From Rhodospirillaceae bacterium (GTDB lineage: Bacteria; Pseudomonadota; Alphaproteobacteria; Rickettsiales; UBA3002), in the NCBI GenBank assembly GCA_947458525.1, contig CANHAG010000079.1:1-6674 (forward strand): a stretch of 6,674 bases of DNA, in the 5' to 3' direction. The notes beneath the pieces are model-generated. The model was not told the origin of the DNA, ran no database searches, and saw only the letters and a program-made list of their open reading frames with translations. This document shows, in pieces, positions 1-6,249 of the stretch. Positions within the stretch are counted from its first letter, which is position 1. Each line of letters starts with the position of its first letter. The translations under genes were made by a program, and so were the position numbers.

Positions 1-821
1 ATGCTTCAACCTTAAAGCGCGAGGTAATTTCCGGCCTTGATATTCTGATTGTGCGGGAACTTACAGGCGATATTTATTTCGGCCAGCCGCGCGGCGTGAC
101 AGTTGAAAACGGCCACCGCGTTGGCCGCAACACCATGATTTATGCGGATTGGGAAGTGACGCGCATTGCCCGCGTGGCGCTTGATCTGGCGCGTGCGCGG
201 GGCAAAAAACTCTGTTCGGTCGATAAAGCCAACGTGCTTGAAACTACCGAGATGTGGCGCGAGGAAGTGCAGAAACTGCGCGACGCGGAATATACGGATA
301 TTGCGCTTTCGCACATGTATGTCGATAACGCCGCCATGCAGCTGGTGCGTAACCCGCGCCAGTTTGATGTGATGGTAACGGGCAATATCTTCGGCGATAT
401 TCTTTCCGACTGCGCCGCCATGCTCACCGGCTCGCTCGGCATGTTGCCAAGTGCATCGCTTGGGGCAGAGAAAAACGGCAAACGCGCCGCACTCTATGAG
501 CCTGTCCATGGCTCAGCGCCCGATATTGCGGGTAAGGGCGTTGCCAACCCGATTGCCACCATTCTCTCGGCTGCCATGCTGCTGCGCTATTCGCTCAGCA
601 TGCACCAGCAGGCCGATGCAATCGAACACGCTGTGGCTTCGGTGCTGGAGCAGGGCTTGCGCACCGGTGATATCATGGGAGGCGGGGTAGCTGGGGAACA
701 GGGGGGCGGGGAAGTAAAGCACATTCTCAAAAAAGTTGGCACTCATGCGATGGGTGATGCTATTATACGGGCACTGGAGAGCGGAATAACAAAGACACAG
801 AGAAGTGGCGTTTATGGCTGA
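1..821 (+). CDS. leuB: 3-isopropylmalate dehydrogenase LeuB, 5' truncated by window edge
   Basis: LeuB oxidatively decarboxylates 3-isopropylmalate to 2-oxoisocaproate with NAD+ in cytosolic leucine synthesis. The reading frame is open from base 3 and has no start in the window; 272 residues are visible, so roughly the first quarter of the enzyme is missing. Family landmarks seen in order: [15 protein letters not shown] (from about base 51), [15 protein letters not shown], the catalytic lysine in SVDKANVLE (codon 225-227), Mg2+-binding aspartates in [12 protein letters not shown] (codon 324-326) and GDILSD (codons 396 and 408), and the NAD-binding stretch [18 protein letters not shown]. The C-terminus is odd. 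Between GLRTGDIM and [12 protein letters not shown], which normally lie close together, there is a glycine-rich insert of about a dozen residues encoded by a G-run block, and the protein ends in an unusual tail ([13 protein letters not shown]). The stop codon TGA at 819-821 overlaps the next gene. Identity is very secure. Confidence 0.97.
   Translation, partial: ASTLKREVISGLDILIVRELTGDIYFGQPRGVTVENGHRVGRNTMIYADWEVTRIARVALDLARARGKKLCSVDKANVLETTEMWREEVQKLRDAEYTDIALSHMYVDNAAMQLVRNPRQFDVMVTGNIFGDILSDCAAMLTGSLGMLPSASLGAEKNGKRAALYEPVHGSAPDIAGKGVANPIATILSAAMLLRYSLSMHQQADAIEHAVASVLEQGLRTGDIMGGGVAGEQGGGEVKHILKKVGTHAMGDAIIRALESGITKTQRSGVYG
684..711 (+). repeat. G-run block (G-quadruplex-type motif) inside leuB
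   Basis: Four G-runs are visible: GGGG at 684-687, GGGG at 693-696, GGGGGG at 701-706 and GGGG at 708-711, separated by loops of 5, 4 and 1 bases. This fits the canonical quadruplex pattern with four-G runs, and it is on the coding strand, so the mRNA carries it too. A further GGG lies at 677-679. The block encodes the glycine-rich insert in the LeuB C-terminal region. That it folds is inference; the motif itself is read directly. Confidence 0.7.
799..804 (+). promoter_or_regulatory. ribosome binding site deciding the IVP-family start
   Basis: A purine stretch AGAGAAG lies just before the GTG at 805 and ends 9 bases before the ATG at 814. The GTG at 805 would have this sequence directly adjacent with no spacing, so ATG 814 is the better start. 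The site lies within the leuB coding region, which suggests translational coupling. Confidence 0.45.
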
Positions 822-1203
822 GATTGTTGATTTACCAATAGTAAAGACTTACCGCGATTTACTGGTATGGCAGCAGGGAATGGAGCTTTGTCGCATCATT
901 TACCGACTCAGCAGCGCTTTCCCCAAAGAAGAAATTTATGGCCTAACCTCGCAAATGCGTCGCGCGGTCGTTTCTGTACCCTCAAATATCGCCGAAGGTC
1001 ATGCACGCGATTCAAGGCAAGAATATTTACGCTTTTTATCCATAGCCTCAGGGTCACTCAGCGAACTGCAAACCCAGATAATGATTGCAAATGACCTTGG
1101 CTATCTCACCCCGGAAGATTACCTTGCGACAGAGAATTTAATCGACAAAACCCTCCGCATGACACGTAATTTACAACTCGCCCTCAAAGGTAACGCATCA
1201 TGA
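814..1203 (+). CDS. Four-helix-bundle protein of the 23S rRNA intervening-sequence (IVP/S23) family
   Basis: The product is 129 residues and contains the characteristic family sequence: [13 protein letters not shown] (13-25), [15 protein letters not shown] (37-51), VPSNIAEG (55-62), then [18 protein letters not shown] (71-88) and a last helix from about 100 to 125. Family members are found within 23S rRNA intervening sequences or as free-standing genes with scattered distribution. The fold is a four-helix bundle that assembles into a pentameric barrel and is shared with the Avd accessory protein of diversity-generating retroelements. A molecular role is not established. No reverse transcriptase or rRNA is near. 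The ATG overlaps the leuB stop by 8 bases, so it is lodged inside the leuB-asd transcript. Codon use differs from its neighbours: six TTA leucine codons here, none seen in asd. That suggests acquisition by transfer. An alternative start is GTG at 805. Confidence 0.93.
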   Translation: MAEIVDLPIVKTYRDLLVWQQGMELCRIIYRLSSAFPKEEIYGLTSQMRRAVVSVPSNIAEGHARDSRQEYLRFLSIASGSLSELQTQIMIANDLGYLTPEDYLATENLIDKTLRMTRNLQLALKGNAS

Positions 1204-1217
1204 TTATTTTCTTGCAA

Positions 1218-1253
1218 CCCCGCATCCCCTACTCCCCGCTCACCTGCTCCCCC
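1218..1253 (-). repeat. C-run block (G-run block on the minus strand) between the IVP gene and asd
   Basis: Runs CCCC at 1218-1221, 1226-1229 and 1234-1237, and CCCCC at 1249-1253, are spaced by 4, 4 and 11 bases. Read on the minus strand it resembles the leuB block: GCGGGG followed by further GGGG runs at 8-9 base intervals. The last loop is longer than the strict quadruplex rule allows. It fills most of the 61-base gap and ends four bases before the asd ribosome binding site. Confidence 0.55.
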
Positions 1254-1264
1254 GTTGAGGCTCT

Positions 1265-2302
1265 ATGAGCTATAAAATTGCAGTGGTCGGTGCGACGGGT
1301 AATGTCGGCCGGGAGATACTTGAAATCCTCGCGGAGCGGAAATTTCCCGCGCGCGAAGTGGTGGCGCTGGCCTCGCGCAACTCGCTGGGCAAGCAGGTGA
1401 GCTTTGGGGAAGAGAAAATCCTCGATGTGAAAGCGCTTGATGATTATGATTTTGCGGGCACGGATATTGCGCTTTTTTCTCCCGGCTCGGCGGTATCAAA
1501 AATCCACGCGCCGCGCGCCGCTTCGGCAGGGTGCGTGGTGATTGATAATACCTCCTTCTTCCGGATGGATCCGGAAATTCCGCTCGTGGTGCCGGAGGTG
1601 AACGCCCACGCGCTCAAAGATTTCGGCAAGCGCAACATCATCGCCAACCCCAACTGCTCCACGATTCAGATGGTGGTGGCGCTTCAACCCCTGCATGCGG
1701 TGAACCCGATCAGGCGGGTGGTGGTTTCCACCTATCAGTCGGTTTCCGGCGCAGGGAAAGAAGCGATGGATGAGCTTTACGACCAGACCAAGGCCCTCTA
1801 TGTGCATGACCATAAGGACCCGAAAAAATTCACCAAACGTATCGCGTTTAACGTGATACCCCATATTGATAGTTTCCTTGAAAACGGCATGACCAAGGAA
1901 GAATGGAAAATGGTGGAGGAAACAAAAAAAATCCTCGACCCGAACATCGCCGTCTCGGCCACCTGTGTGCGTGTACCGGTGTTTGTCGGCCATTCGGAAT
2001 CGGTGAATCTGGAATTCACCAACCCCATCACGGTCAAGGAAGTGTATGACCTTCTGAACGAAGCCCCGGGCGTAGTGCTGGTGGACAGGCGCGAGGATGG
2101 CGGCTACATCACCCCGGCGGAAATTGCCGGCGAAGATGCGGTCTATGTGTCGCGCGTGCGCAAAGACCCGACAATTCAAAACGGCATCAATCTCTGGATC
2201 GTGTCGGATAATCTTCGTAAAGGCGCGGCACTCAACGCCGTGCAGATTGCCCAGACTCTGGTTGCAAAATACGCGCTGAAGCCGAAGGTTGTAGCAGCGT
2301 GA
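1265..2302 (+). CDS. asd: Aspartate-semialdehyde dehydrogenase
   Basis: Asd reduces beta-aspartyl phosphate to aspartate semialdehyde with NADPH, feeding DAP/lysine, threonine and methionine synthesis in the cytosol. The product is 345 residues, close to the usual length of the shorter bacterial form. It opens with the nucleotide-binding loop VGATGNVG (8-15). The catalytic cysteine is C131 in NPNCSTIQ, followed by TYQSVSGAG (156-164), RVPVFVGHSE (236-245) with the catalytic-type H243, and the C-terminal NLWIVSDNLRKGAALNAVQI (309-328). All key residues are present. ATG 1265 is preceded by GAGG at 1257-1260. It follows the IVP gene by 61 bases on the same strand and is probably cotranscribed with leuB; leuB-asd linkage is common in alphaproteobacteria. 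It ends 65 bases from the convergent small gene. Confidence 0.98.
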   Translation: MSYKIAVVGATGNVGREILEILAERKFPAREVVALASRNSLGKQVSFGEEKILDVKALDDYDFAGTDIALFSPGSAVSKIHAPRAASAGCVVIDNTSFFRMDPEIPLVVPEVNAHALKDFGKRNIIANPNCSTIQMVVALQPLHAVNPIRRVVVSTYQSVSGAGKEAMDELYDQTKALYVHDHKDPKKFTKRIAFNVIPHIDSFLENGMTKEEWKMVEETKKILDPNIAVSATCVRVPVFVGHSESVNLEFTNPITVKEVYDLLNEAPGVVLVDRREDGGYITPAEIAGEDAVYVSRVRKDPTIQNGINLWIVSDNLRKGAALNAVQIAQTLVAKYALKPKVVAA

Positions 2303-2367
2303 GCACATCATAGGCAGATAGTGGTGGCCGCGAAACGAATACCGTTCGTGTCCAGTAATCAGGCTGC

Positions 2368-2783
2368 TTATTTTTCCAACCATTTCCGCAGGGAAGCAAT
2401 GACATCGTCTGGCGAATTTTTTCCCTGCCGAATACCTCAAATAACTCCCCCACCGGCACAAATGGAACTACCGCCGCAAGCAGGGAACGGGTGATGGTGA
2501 GTTTGGGCTTAGTCCGCAGTTCCTCTCGCACTTCAGTATCCGCCGCTCTTGCGCCACCAAAGCCGCTGGCATAGCCGGGGGTTTTTTCCATCATCTTCAA
2601 ACATTGCTTGAGATAATCCTCCGCCGTGATGACATCCGCCCCTTCCTGAAAAAACTGAAGCGGGGTGTCCTTATCATCGAGCTTGATGATGGCATGATCG
2701 CCATTGGTAATTCCCATGGCCGAGATATTCTTTTTAATTTTAGCAAAAATCTTACCCATCACGCTGAAATCGGCTTTCGGCAT
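2368..2783 (-). CDS. Small protein of unknown function, apparently frameshifted at an A6 run
   Basis: I do not recognise this protein. It starts at ATG 2783 with MPKADFSVMGKIFAKIKK; AAGGAG lies 12 bases upstream (plus-strand CTCCTT 2796-2801), directly after the stop of the Nudix gene, so the two form an operon. The first 121 residues look genuinely coding: a basic start, a GDHAIIKLDDKD segment, an acidic/helical middle and a hydrophobic SLLAAVVPFVPVGELFEVF stretch. Without correction the frame runs on to 2232, antisense to the asd 3' end, with a poor-looking tail. If one A of the A6 run (plus-strand 2417-2422) is read twice, the protein continues KNSPDDVIASLRKWLEK and stops at TAA (2368-2370), giving 138 residues and no overlap with asd. 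The cause may be a mutation, a sequencing error or slippage. The function cannot be inferred. Confidence 0.6.
2388..2428. repeat. 8-bp inverted repeat around the A6 frameshift site
   Basis: GCAGGGAA at 2388-2395 is perfectly complementary to TTCCCTGC at 2421-2428, with 25 bases between. On the minus-strand mRNA the 5' arm includes the first two A of the A6 run. There is no T-run after either arm, so it does not read as an intrinsic terminator. It may be chance within coding sequence. Confidence 0.4.
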
Positions 2784-2801
2784 TTTTTCACAAAACTCCT
2801 T

Positions 2802-3494
2802 CTACGCATGAAGATATGTAATTTCCTCCTTGTTTGTTTTTCTCATGAAGTTGCGTTCAATGTCCGTAAAATTCTGCATGTCTCCGTATGTAATTGGTTC
2901 GAGAATTTCTTTGCCCCGACTCCAGTCGGCATCAGGCACTTGCCCGCTACGCATCCAGCTTAGAAAATCTGACAGCTGAGGATATTTATTATTATCGCTC
3001 ACGATTGGCTTTATCGGTTGGTTTACCTTGAAATCTGGCGTTGCTGCGTTATCCGGATTTTTCAGGTGCCCGGCGAGATTTTCAATCCCCTCCACTTCAA
3101 TTCCGTAAAGCGCTACGGTGCGCGCCGCATGCCCGCGCGAAATATAGGTTTGCACTACCGGGTCAAGCCCCAGCCGCACCACACGCACCCCCGGGTAGCC
3201 AGGGCTTTCAAGGGGCAGTGCAAGCTCCTCACCTTTTTTCAGCTTCTCTAGAGCATCCGATCCGAGCAGTATTTTAAGCGAAATTCCGGTTTCTTCCTCC
3301 GTCTCGCGGATGGCAGCTTGTAACTGAGTTTCGCCAGGGTCAATTTTGCCTGCTGGCAGCGCATAATATTTATCCCCCTCACCAAACCGACCCTCGGTGT
3401 AGGGCATAACAAACGCCCGCTTGCCATCACGGTTCGTACCGTAAATCACGATGCCGGCTGAATCCATATCTTTAGATTTCTGCGGGAGACTCAT
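2802..3494 (-). CDS. Nudix hydrolase domain protein with a long C-terminal extension
   Basis: Nudix enzymes hydrolyse nucleoside diphosphates linked to another moiety. The full signature Gx5Ex7REUxEExGU is present, from GKIDPGE to RETEEETGI (residues 49-71 counting from ATG 3494), with every catalytic glutamate intact. The N-terminus SAGIVIYGTNRDGKRAFVM is a normal first Nudix strand pair. The protein is 230 residues. The Nudix fold accounts for about the first 140; the last 80 or so (from about AGHLKNPDN) match nothing I know and contain two tryptophans (SWMRSG, DADWSRG). ATG 3494 is preferred over ATG 3518 because AAAGGA lies 5 bases before it. It is the first gene of a two-gene minus-strand unit and is divergent from sdhC. 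The substrate cannot be told from sequence. Confidence 0.9.
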   Translation of the reverse strand: MSLPQKSKDMDSAGIVIYGTNRDGKRAFVMPYTEGRFGEGDKYYALPAGKIDPGETQLQAAIRETEEETGISLKILLGSDALEKLKKGEELALPLESPGYPGVRVVRLGLDPVVQTYISRGHAARTVALYGIEVEGIENLAGHLKNPDNAATPDFKVNQPIKPIVSDNNKYPQLSDFLSWMRSGQVPDADWSRGKEILEPITYGDMQNFTDIERNFMRKTNKEEITYLHA

Positions 3495-3498
3495 GAAT

Positions 3499-3505
3499 TT
3501 CCTTT
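3499..3505 (-). promoter_or_regulatory. ribosome binding site deciding the Nudix start
   Basis: On the minus strand AAAGGA, followed by AATTC and the ATG at 3494, gives a good ribosome binding site with near-ideal spacing. The upstream in-frame ATG at 3518 has no comparable site, so the start was placed at 3494. Confidence 0.6.
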
Positions 3506-3540
3506 CCACTTTCAGCATGGTAACGCATTTTTAAGGGGCT

Positions 3541-3563
3541 TTCCCGTGACAATTCCGTGACAA
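3541..3563. repeat. Tandem direct repeat, possible operator
   Basis: TTCCCGTGACAA (3541-3552) is followed at once by TTCCGTGACAA (3553-3563). The shared core CGTGACAA repeats at exactly 11 bases, one helical turn, so both copies face the same side of the DNA. The pair lies between the divergent Nudix and sdhC genes, about 50 bases upstream of the sdh -35 box. A regulator-binding role is inference. Confidence 0.45.
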
Positions 3564-3611
3564 ATTGGGGTGGATGGGGGCGGTAGAAACGCACTCAACC
3601 TATGCGCGGGT

Positions 3612-3640
3612 TTGACAAGCGCCCGCCAAGACCCTACATA
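3612..3640 (+). promoter_or_regulatory. sigma70-type promoter of the sdh operon
   Basis: A perfect -35 box TTGACA (3612-3617) is separated by 17 bases from a -10-like TACATA (3635-3640). Transcription would start near 3646-3648, leaving a leader of about 18 bases before ATG 3665. This also argues against the upstream in-frame ATG at 3602, which would lie ahead of the promoter. Confidence 0.65.
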
Positions 3641-3664
3641 AGTCGAAAATCATTGGAAAATACC

Positions 3665-4051
3665 ATGTCCAGCCCCTCACGCCGCCCCCTCTCCCCGCAT
3701 TTACAGATTTACCGGCCACAGATTACCTCGGTATTGTCGATTTTCCATCGTATCACGGGGGTGGTGCTGGCCGTGGGCAGCCTGTTTTTCGTGGCATGGT
3801 TGTGGGCTGCGGCCTATGACAGCGCCTATTTCGCCATGTGGCGCAGTTTCTTCGGTTCCGTGCTCGGCCAGCTGATGCTGGTGGGGTGGACGGCCGCATT
3901 TTATTACCATTTCGCCAACGGCATCCGCCATCTGGCCTGGGATATCGGGCTTGGGTTCGAGCTTAAAAATGTGACCCGCACTGGGGTAGCGTCGCTGATT
4001 TTCACTGCCGCGGCGACATTGCTCACCTGGGCACTTATCTGGAGCCGCTAG
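3665..4051 (+). CDS. sdhC: Succinate dehydrogenase cytochrome b556 subunit SdhC
   Basis: SdhC is one of the two membrane anchors of succinate dehydrogenase (complex II) and carries part of the heme b and ubiquinone sites. The 128-residue product has both family signatures: RPLSPHLQIYRPQ leading into SVLSIFHRITG (7-32), with quinone-site S25 and R29, and HFANGIRHLAWD (82-93), where H82 is the expected heme ligand. Three membrane helices are visible at about 28-50, 63-84 and 107-126. The start at 3665 matches the family N-terminus and lies downstream of the promoter; the upstream ATG 3602 would add 21 atypical residues. The ribosome binding site is weak (TTGGAAAA). It is the first gene of the operon and ends 1 base before sdhD. 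Confidence 0.96.
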   Translation: MSSPSRRPLSPHLQIYRPQITSVLSIFHRITGVVLAVGSLFFVAWLWAAAYDSAYFAMWRSFFGSVLGQLMLVGWTAAFYYHFANGIRHLAWDIGLGFELKNVTRTGVASLIFTAAATLLTWALIWSR

Positions 4052-4052
4052 C

Positions 4053-4451
4053 ATGACGAATCCGCAAGACCTCAAGACCCCGCTCGCCCGCGCCCGCGGG
4101 CTTGGTTCCGCCAAAGACGGGCTGCATCACTGGTGGCTGCAGCGCGTTAGCGCCGTATTGCTGATTCCCCTTTCCATCTGGCTGATGGTGGCCGTCATGG
4201 GCGGGCTTATGGAGGCTAACCGCGTGGAAGTCTCGGCATGGCTTGAGCATCCCCTCGTGGCGATTGCCATGCTTGGTTTGCTGGGCGCGGGGCTGCTGCA
4301 TGCGCGGCTTGGGGTGCAGACGGTGCTTGAGGATTACATCCACCACGAGGCGCTTAAAATCGGGCTGGTAGTAGCCAATACGCTGCTTTTCCTTGCCGCT
4401 GCCGTTTGTGGTATTTTCGCTATTATCAAACTCCATTTCTTCGGGATTTAA
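4053..4451 (+). CDS. sdhD: Succinate dehydrogenase hydrophobic membrane anchor subunit SdhD
   Basis: SdhD is the second membrane anchor of complex II; with SdhC it holds the SdhAB head on the cytoplasmic face and forms the quinone site. The 132-residue product has the alphaproteobacterial-type start with [19 protein letters not shown] (17-35) and the conserved [20 protein letters not shown] segment (83-102), in which D94-Y95 match the quinone-site Asp-Tyr of the family. Three membrane helices lie at about 33-53, 67-88 and 103-126. GGAG at 4041-4044, inside the sdhC end, lies 8 bases before the ATG. It is 1 base from sdhC and 2 bases from sdhA, so translation is probably coupled. Confidence 0.95.
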   Translation: MTNPQDLKTPLARARGLGSAKDGLHHWWLQRVSAVLLIPLSIWLMVAVMGGLMEANRVEVSAWLEHPLVAIAMLGLLGAGLLHARLGVQTVLEDYIHHEALKIGLVVANTLLFLAAAVCGIFAIIKLHFFGI

Positions 4452-4453
4452 TT

Positions 4454-6247
4454 ATGACCTCCACCGCCTATCCCATCACGGATCATTATTACGACGTGAT
4501 CGTCGTCGGTGCGGGCGGGGCAGGGCTGCGCGCCACCTTTGGCATGGCCGAGCAGGGGCTTTCCACCGCCTGTATCAGCAAAGTCTTCCCCACGCGCTCG
4601 CATACGGTAGCAGCACAGGGTGGCATTTCGGCAGCGCTGGGCAATATGGGAAGGGATGACTGGCGCTGGCATATGTATGATACGATCAAGGGGTCGGACT
4701 GGCTCGGGGATCAGGATGCCATCGAATATATGTGCCGCGAAGCGCCGGATGCGATTATTGAGCTTGAACATTACGGCGTGCCGTTCAGCCGCACGAAAGA
4801 TGGTAAAATTTACCAGCGCCCCTTCGGCGGTATGACAACCGACTACGGCAACGGCCCCGCAGCCCAACGTACCTGCGCCGCCGCTGATCGCACCGGGCAC
4901 GCGATTTTACACACACTTTATACGCAGGCACTTAAACACTCGGCCAAGTTTTTTATCGAATATTTTGCGATTGACCTGCTGATGGATGATGCAGGCAGCT
5001 GCTGCGGCGTGCTGGCCTGGAACCTTGATGATGGCTCGCTCCACCGTTTCTACGGCCACCAGACCGTGCTCGCCACCGGCGGCTATGGCCGCGCCTATTT
5101 CTCGGCCACCTCCGCCCATACCTGCACCGGCGATGGCGGGGGTATGGCTGTGCGTGCAGGGCTGCCGCTTCAGGATATGGAATTTGTCCAGTTTCACCCG
5201 ACGGGTGTGTATGGCGCGGGCTGCCTTATTACCGAAGGCGCGCGCGGCGAAGGCGGCTATCTCGTGAACTCCAAGGGCGAGCGGTTTATGGAGCGTTATG
5301 CGCCCAGCGCCAAGGATCTCGCCAGCCGCGACGTGGTGAGCCGCTCGATGACCCTCGAAATCCGCGAAGGCCGCGGCGTAGGGCCGGAGGGTGACCATAT
5401 CTTCCTGCATCTCGATCACCTTGACCCCGCCGTGCTGCATGCCCGCCTGCCGGGTATTTCAGAAACCGCAAAAATTTTCGCGGGCGTGGATGTGACCAAA
5501 CAACCCATCCCCGTGCTGCCTACCGTGCATTATAATATGGGCGGCATTCCCACCAATTATCACGGCGAGGTGGTGACACTTAAAAACGGCAATCCCGATA
5601 CGGTGGTGCCGGGTCTCATGGCGATTGGCGAGGCGGCCTGCGTCTCCGTGCATGGGGCTAACCGGCTTGGTTCCAACTCATTGCTTGATCTGGTGGTGTT
5701 TGGCCGTGCGGCTGCCCACCGCGCAAAAGCTACGGTAGAAAAAGGCAAGCGCGTGAAGCCCGCGCCCGAAGCAGCGACGGAAAAAGTGCTGACCAGACTT
5801 GATGCGATTCGCCATGCCAAAGGTTCGCGTCGCACATCAGAAATCAGGCGTAGCATGCAGAAAATCATGCAGAATCATGCGGCTGTCTTCCGCGCGCAGG
5901 ACTCCTTGAGCGAAGGCGTGAAGAAAATGCAGGAAGTCTATGATTCTTATAGTGACCTGCAGATTTCCGACCGTGGTATGATTTTCAATTCCGACCTGAT
6001 TGAGGCGCTCGAGCTTGATAATCTGTTAAGCCAGGCGCTTATCACCGTCGTTTCGGCCGAGAACCGCAAGGAGTCGCGCGGCGCCCATGCGCGCGAGGAT
6101 TTCCCCGAGCGCAATGACGAGGAATGGATGAAACACACGCTCTGCTGGCTCGATGCCCATGGCAAATCGCATATCGATTACCGCCCGGTGCGTCTTTACA
6201 CGCTCGGCGAGGCAGAGCCGGTGCCACCAAAAAAACGGGTGTACTGA
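4454..6247 (+). CDS. sdhA: Succinate dehydrogenase flavoprotein subunit SdhA
   Basis: SdhA oxidises succinate to fumarate and passes electrons through covalently bound FAD to the SdhB iron-sulfur subunit. The product is 597 residues, the normal full length. It shows the dinucleotide-binding VGAGGAG (18-24), the covalent FAD histidine H50 in [10 protein letters not shown], the succinate/fumarate site in FVQFHPTG (H248), TEGARGEGG (E261, R264), SRDVVSR (R292), [13 protein letters not shown] (H359) and [19 protein letters not shown] (R404), and the conserved C-terminal [13 protein letters not shown] and PPKKRVY. Every catalytic residue I looked for is present. ATG 4454 is chosen over the longer frame from 4406, which would overlap sdhD. 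GGGA at 4443-4446 is a modest ribosome binding site. The usual partner sdhB does not follow. Confidence 0.99.
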   Translation: MTSTAYPITDHYYDVIVVGAGGAGLRATFGMAEQGLSTACISKVFPTRSHTVAAQGGISAALGNMGRDDWRWHMYDTIKGSDWLGDQDAIEYMCREAPDAIIELEHYGVPFSRTKDGKIYQRPFGGMTTDYGNGPAAQRTCAAADRTGHAILHTLYTQALKHSAKFFIEYFAIDLLMDDAGSCCGVLAWNLDDGSLHRFYGHQTVLATGGYGRAYFSATSAHTCTGDGGGMAVRAGLPLQDMEFVQFHPTGVYGAGCLITEGARGEGGYLVNSKGERFMERYAPSAKDLASRDVVSRSMTLEIREGRGVGPEGDHIFLHLDHLDPAVLHARLPGISETAKIFAGVDVTKQPIPVLPTVHYNMGGIPTNYHGEVVTLKNGNPDTVVPGLMAIGEAACVSVHGANRLGSNSLLDLVVFGRAAAHRAKATVEKGKRVKPAPEAATEKVLTRLDAIRHAKGSRRTSEIRRSMQKIMQNHAAVFRAQDSLSEGVKKMQEVYDSYSDLQISDRGMIFNSDLIEALELDNLLSQALITVVSAENRKESRGAHAREDFPERNDEEWMKHTLCWLDAHGKSHIDYRPVRLYTLGEAEPVPPKKRVY

Positions 6248-6249
6248 AC

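Noticed and set aside
736..766. Possible internal promoter for the IVP gene in leuB (TTGGCA, then TATTAT)
   Set aside because: The spacer is 19 bases and both boxes are imperfect and lie in coding sequence; not enough to call.
814..1203. A diversity-generating retroelement built around an Avd-like protein
   Set aside because: The fold is shared with Avd, but there is no reverse transcriptase and no template/variable repeat pair in the window.
2303..2367. A terminator between the convergent asd and the small minus-strand gene
   Set aside because: Only a short 5-bp stem (ACGAA with TTCGT) is visible and no T-run follows on either strand.
2232..2367. Zero-frame C-terminal extension of the small minus-strand gene
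   Set aside because: It runs antisense into the asd coding end and looks non-coding, whereas the alternate frame gives a natural ending at 2368.
1496..2461. Long open frame on the minus strand opposite asd
   Set aside because: It is a shadow of asd; the sequence is rich in His/Arg with no recognisable domain, and asd on the plus strand is certain.
3602..3664. Upstream in-frame ATG of sdhC at 3602
   Set aside because: It precedes the TTGACA/TACATA promoter and would add residues not found in SdhC proteins; 3665 matches the family start.
3670..3696. C-runs in the sdhC 5' coding region as a third copy of the G/C-run block
   Set aside because: They encode the normal SdhC N-terminus (SPSRRPLSP) through proline codons and lack the regular spacing of the other two blocks.
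4448..4900. Open frames on the minus strand opposite sdhA
   Set aside because: They are typical antisense shadows in GC-rich coding DNA, with no domains or ribosome binding sites.
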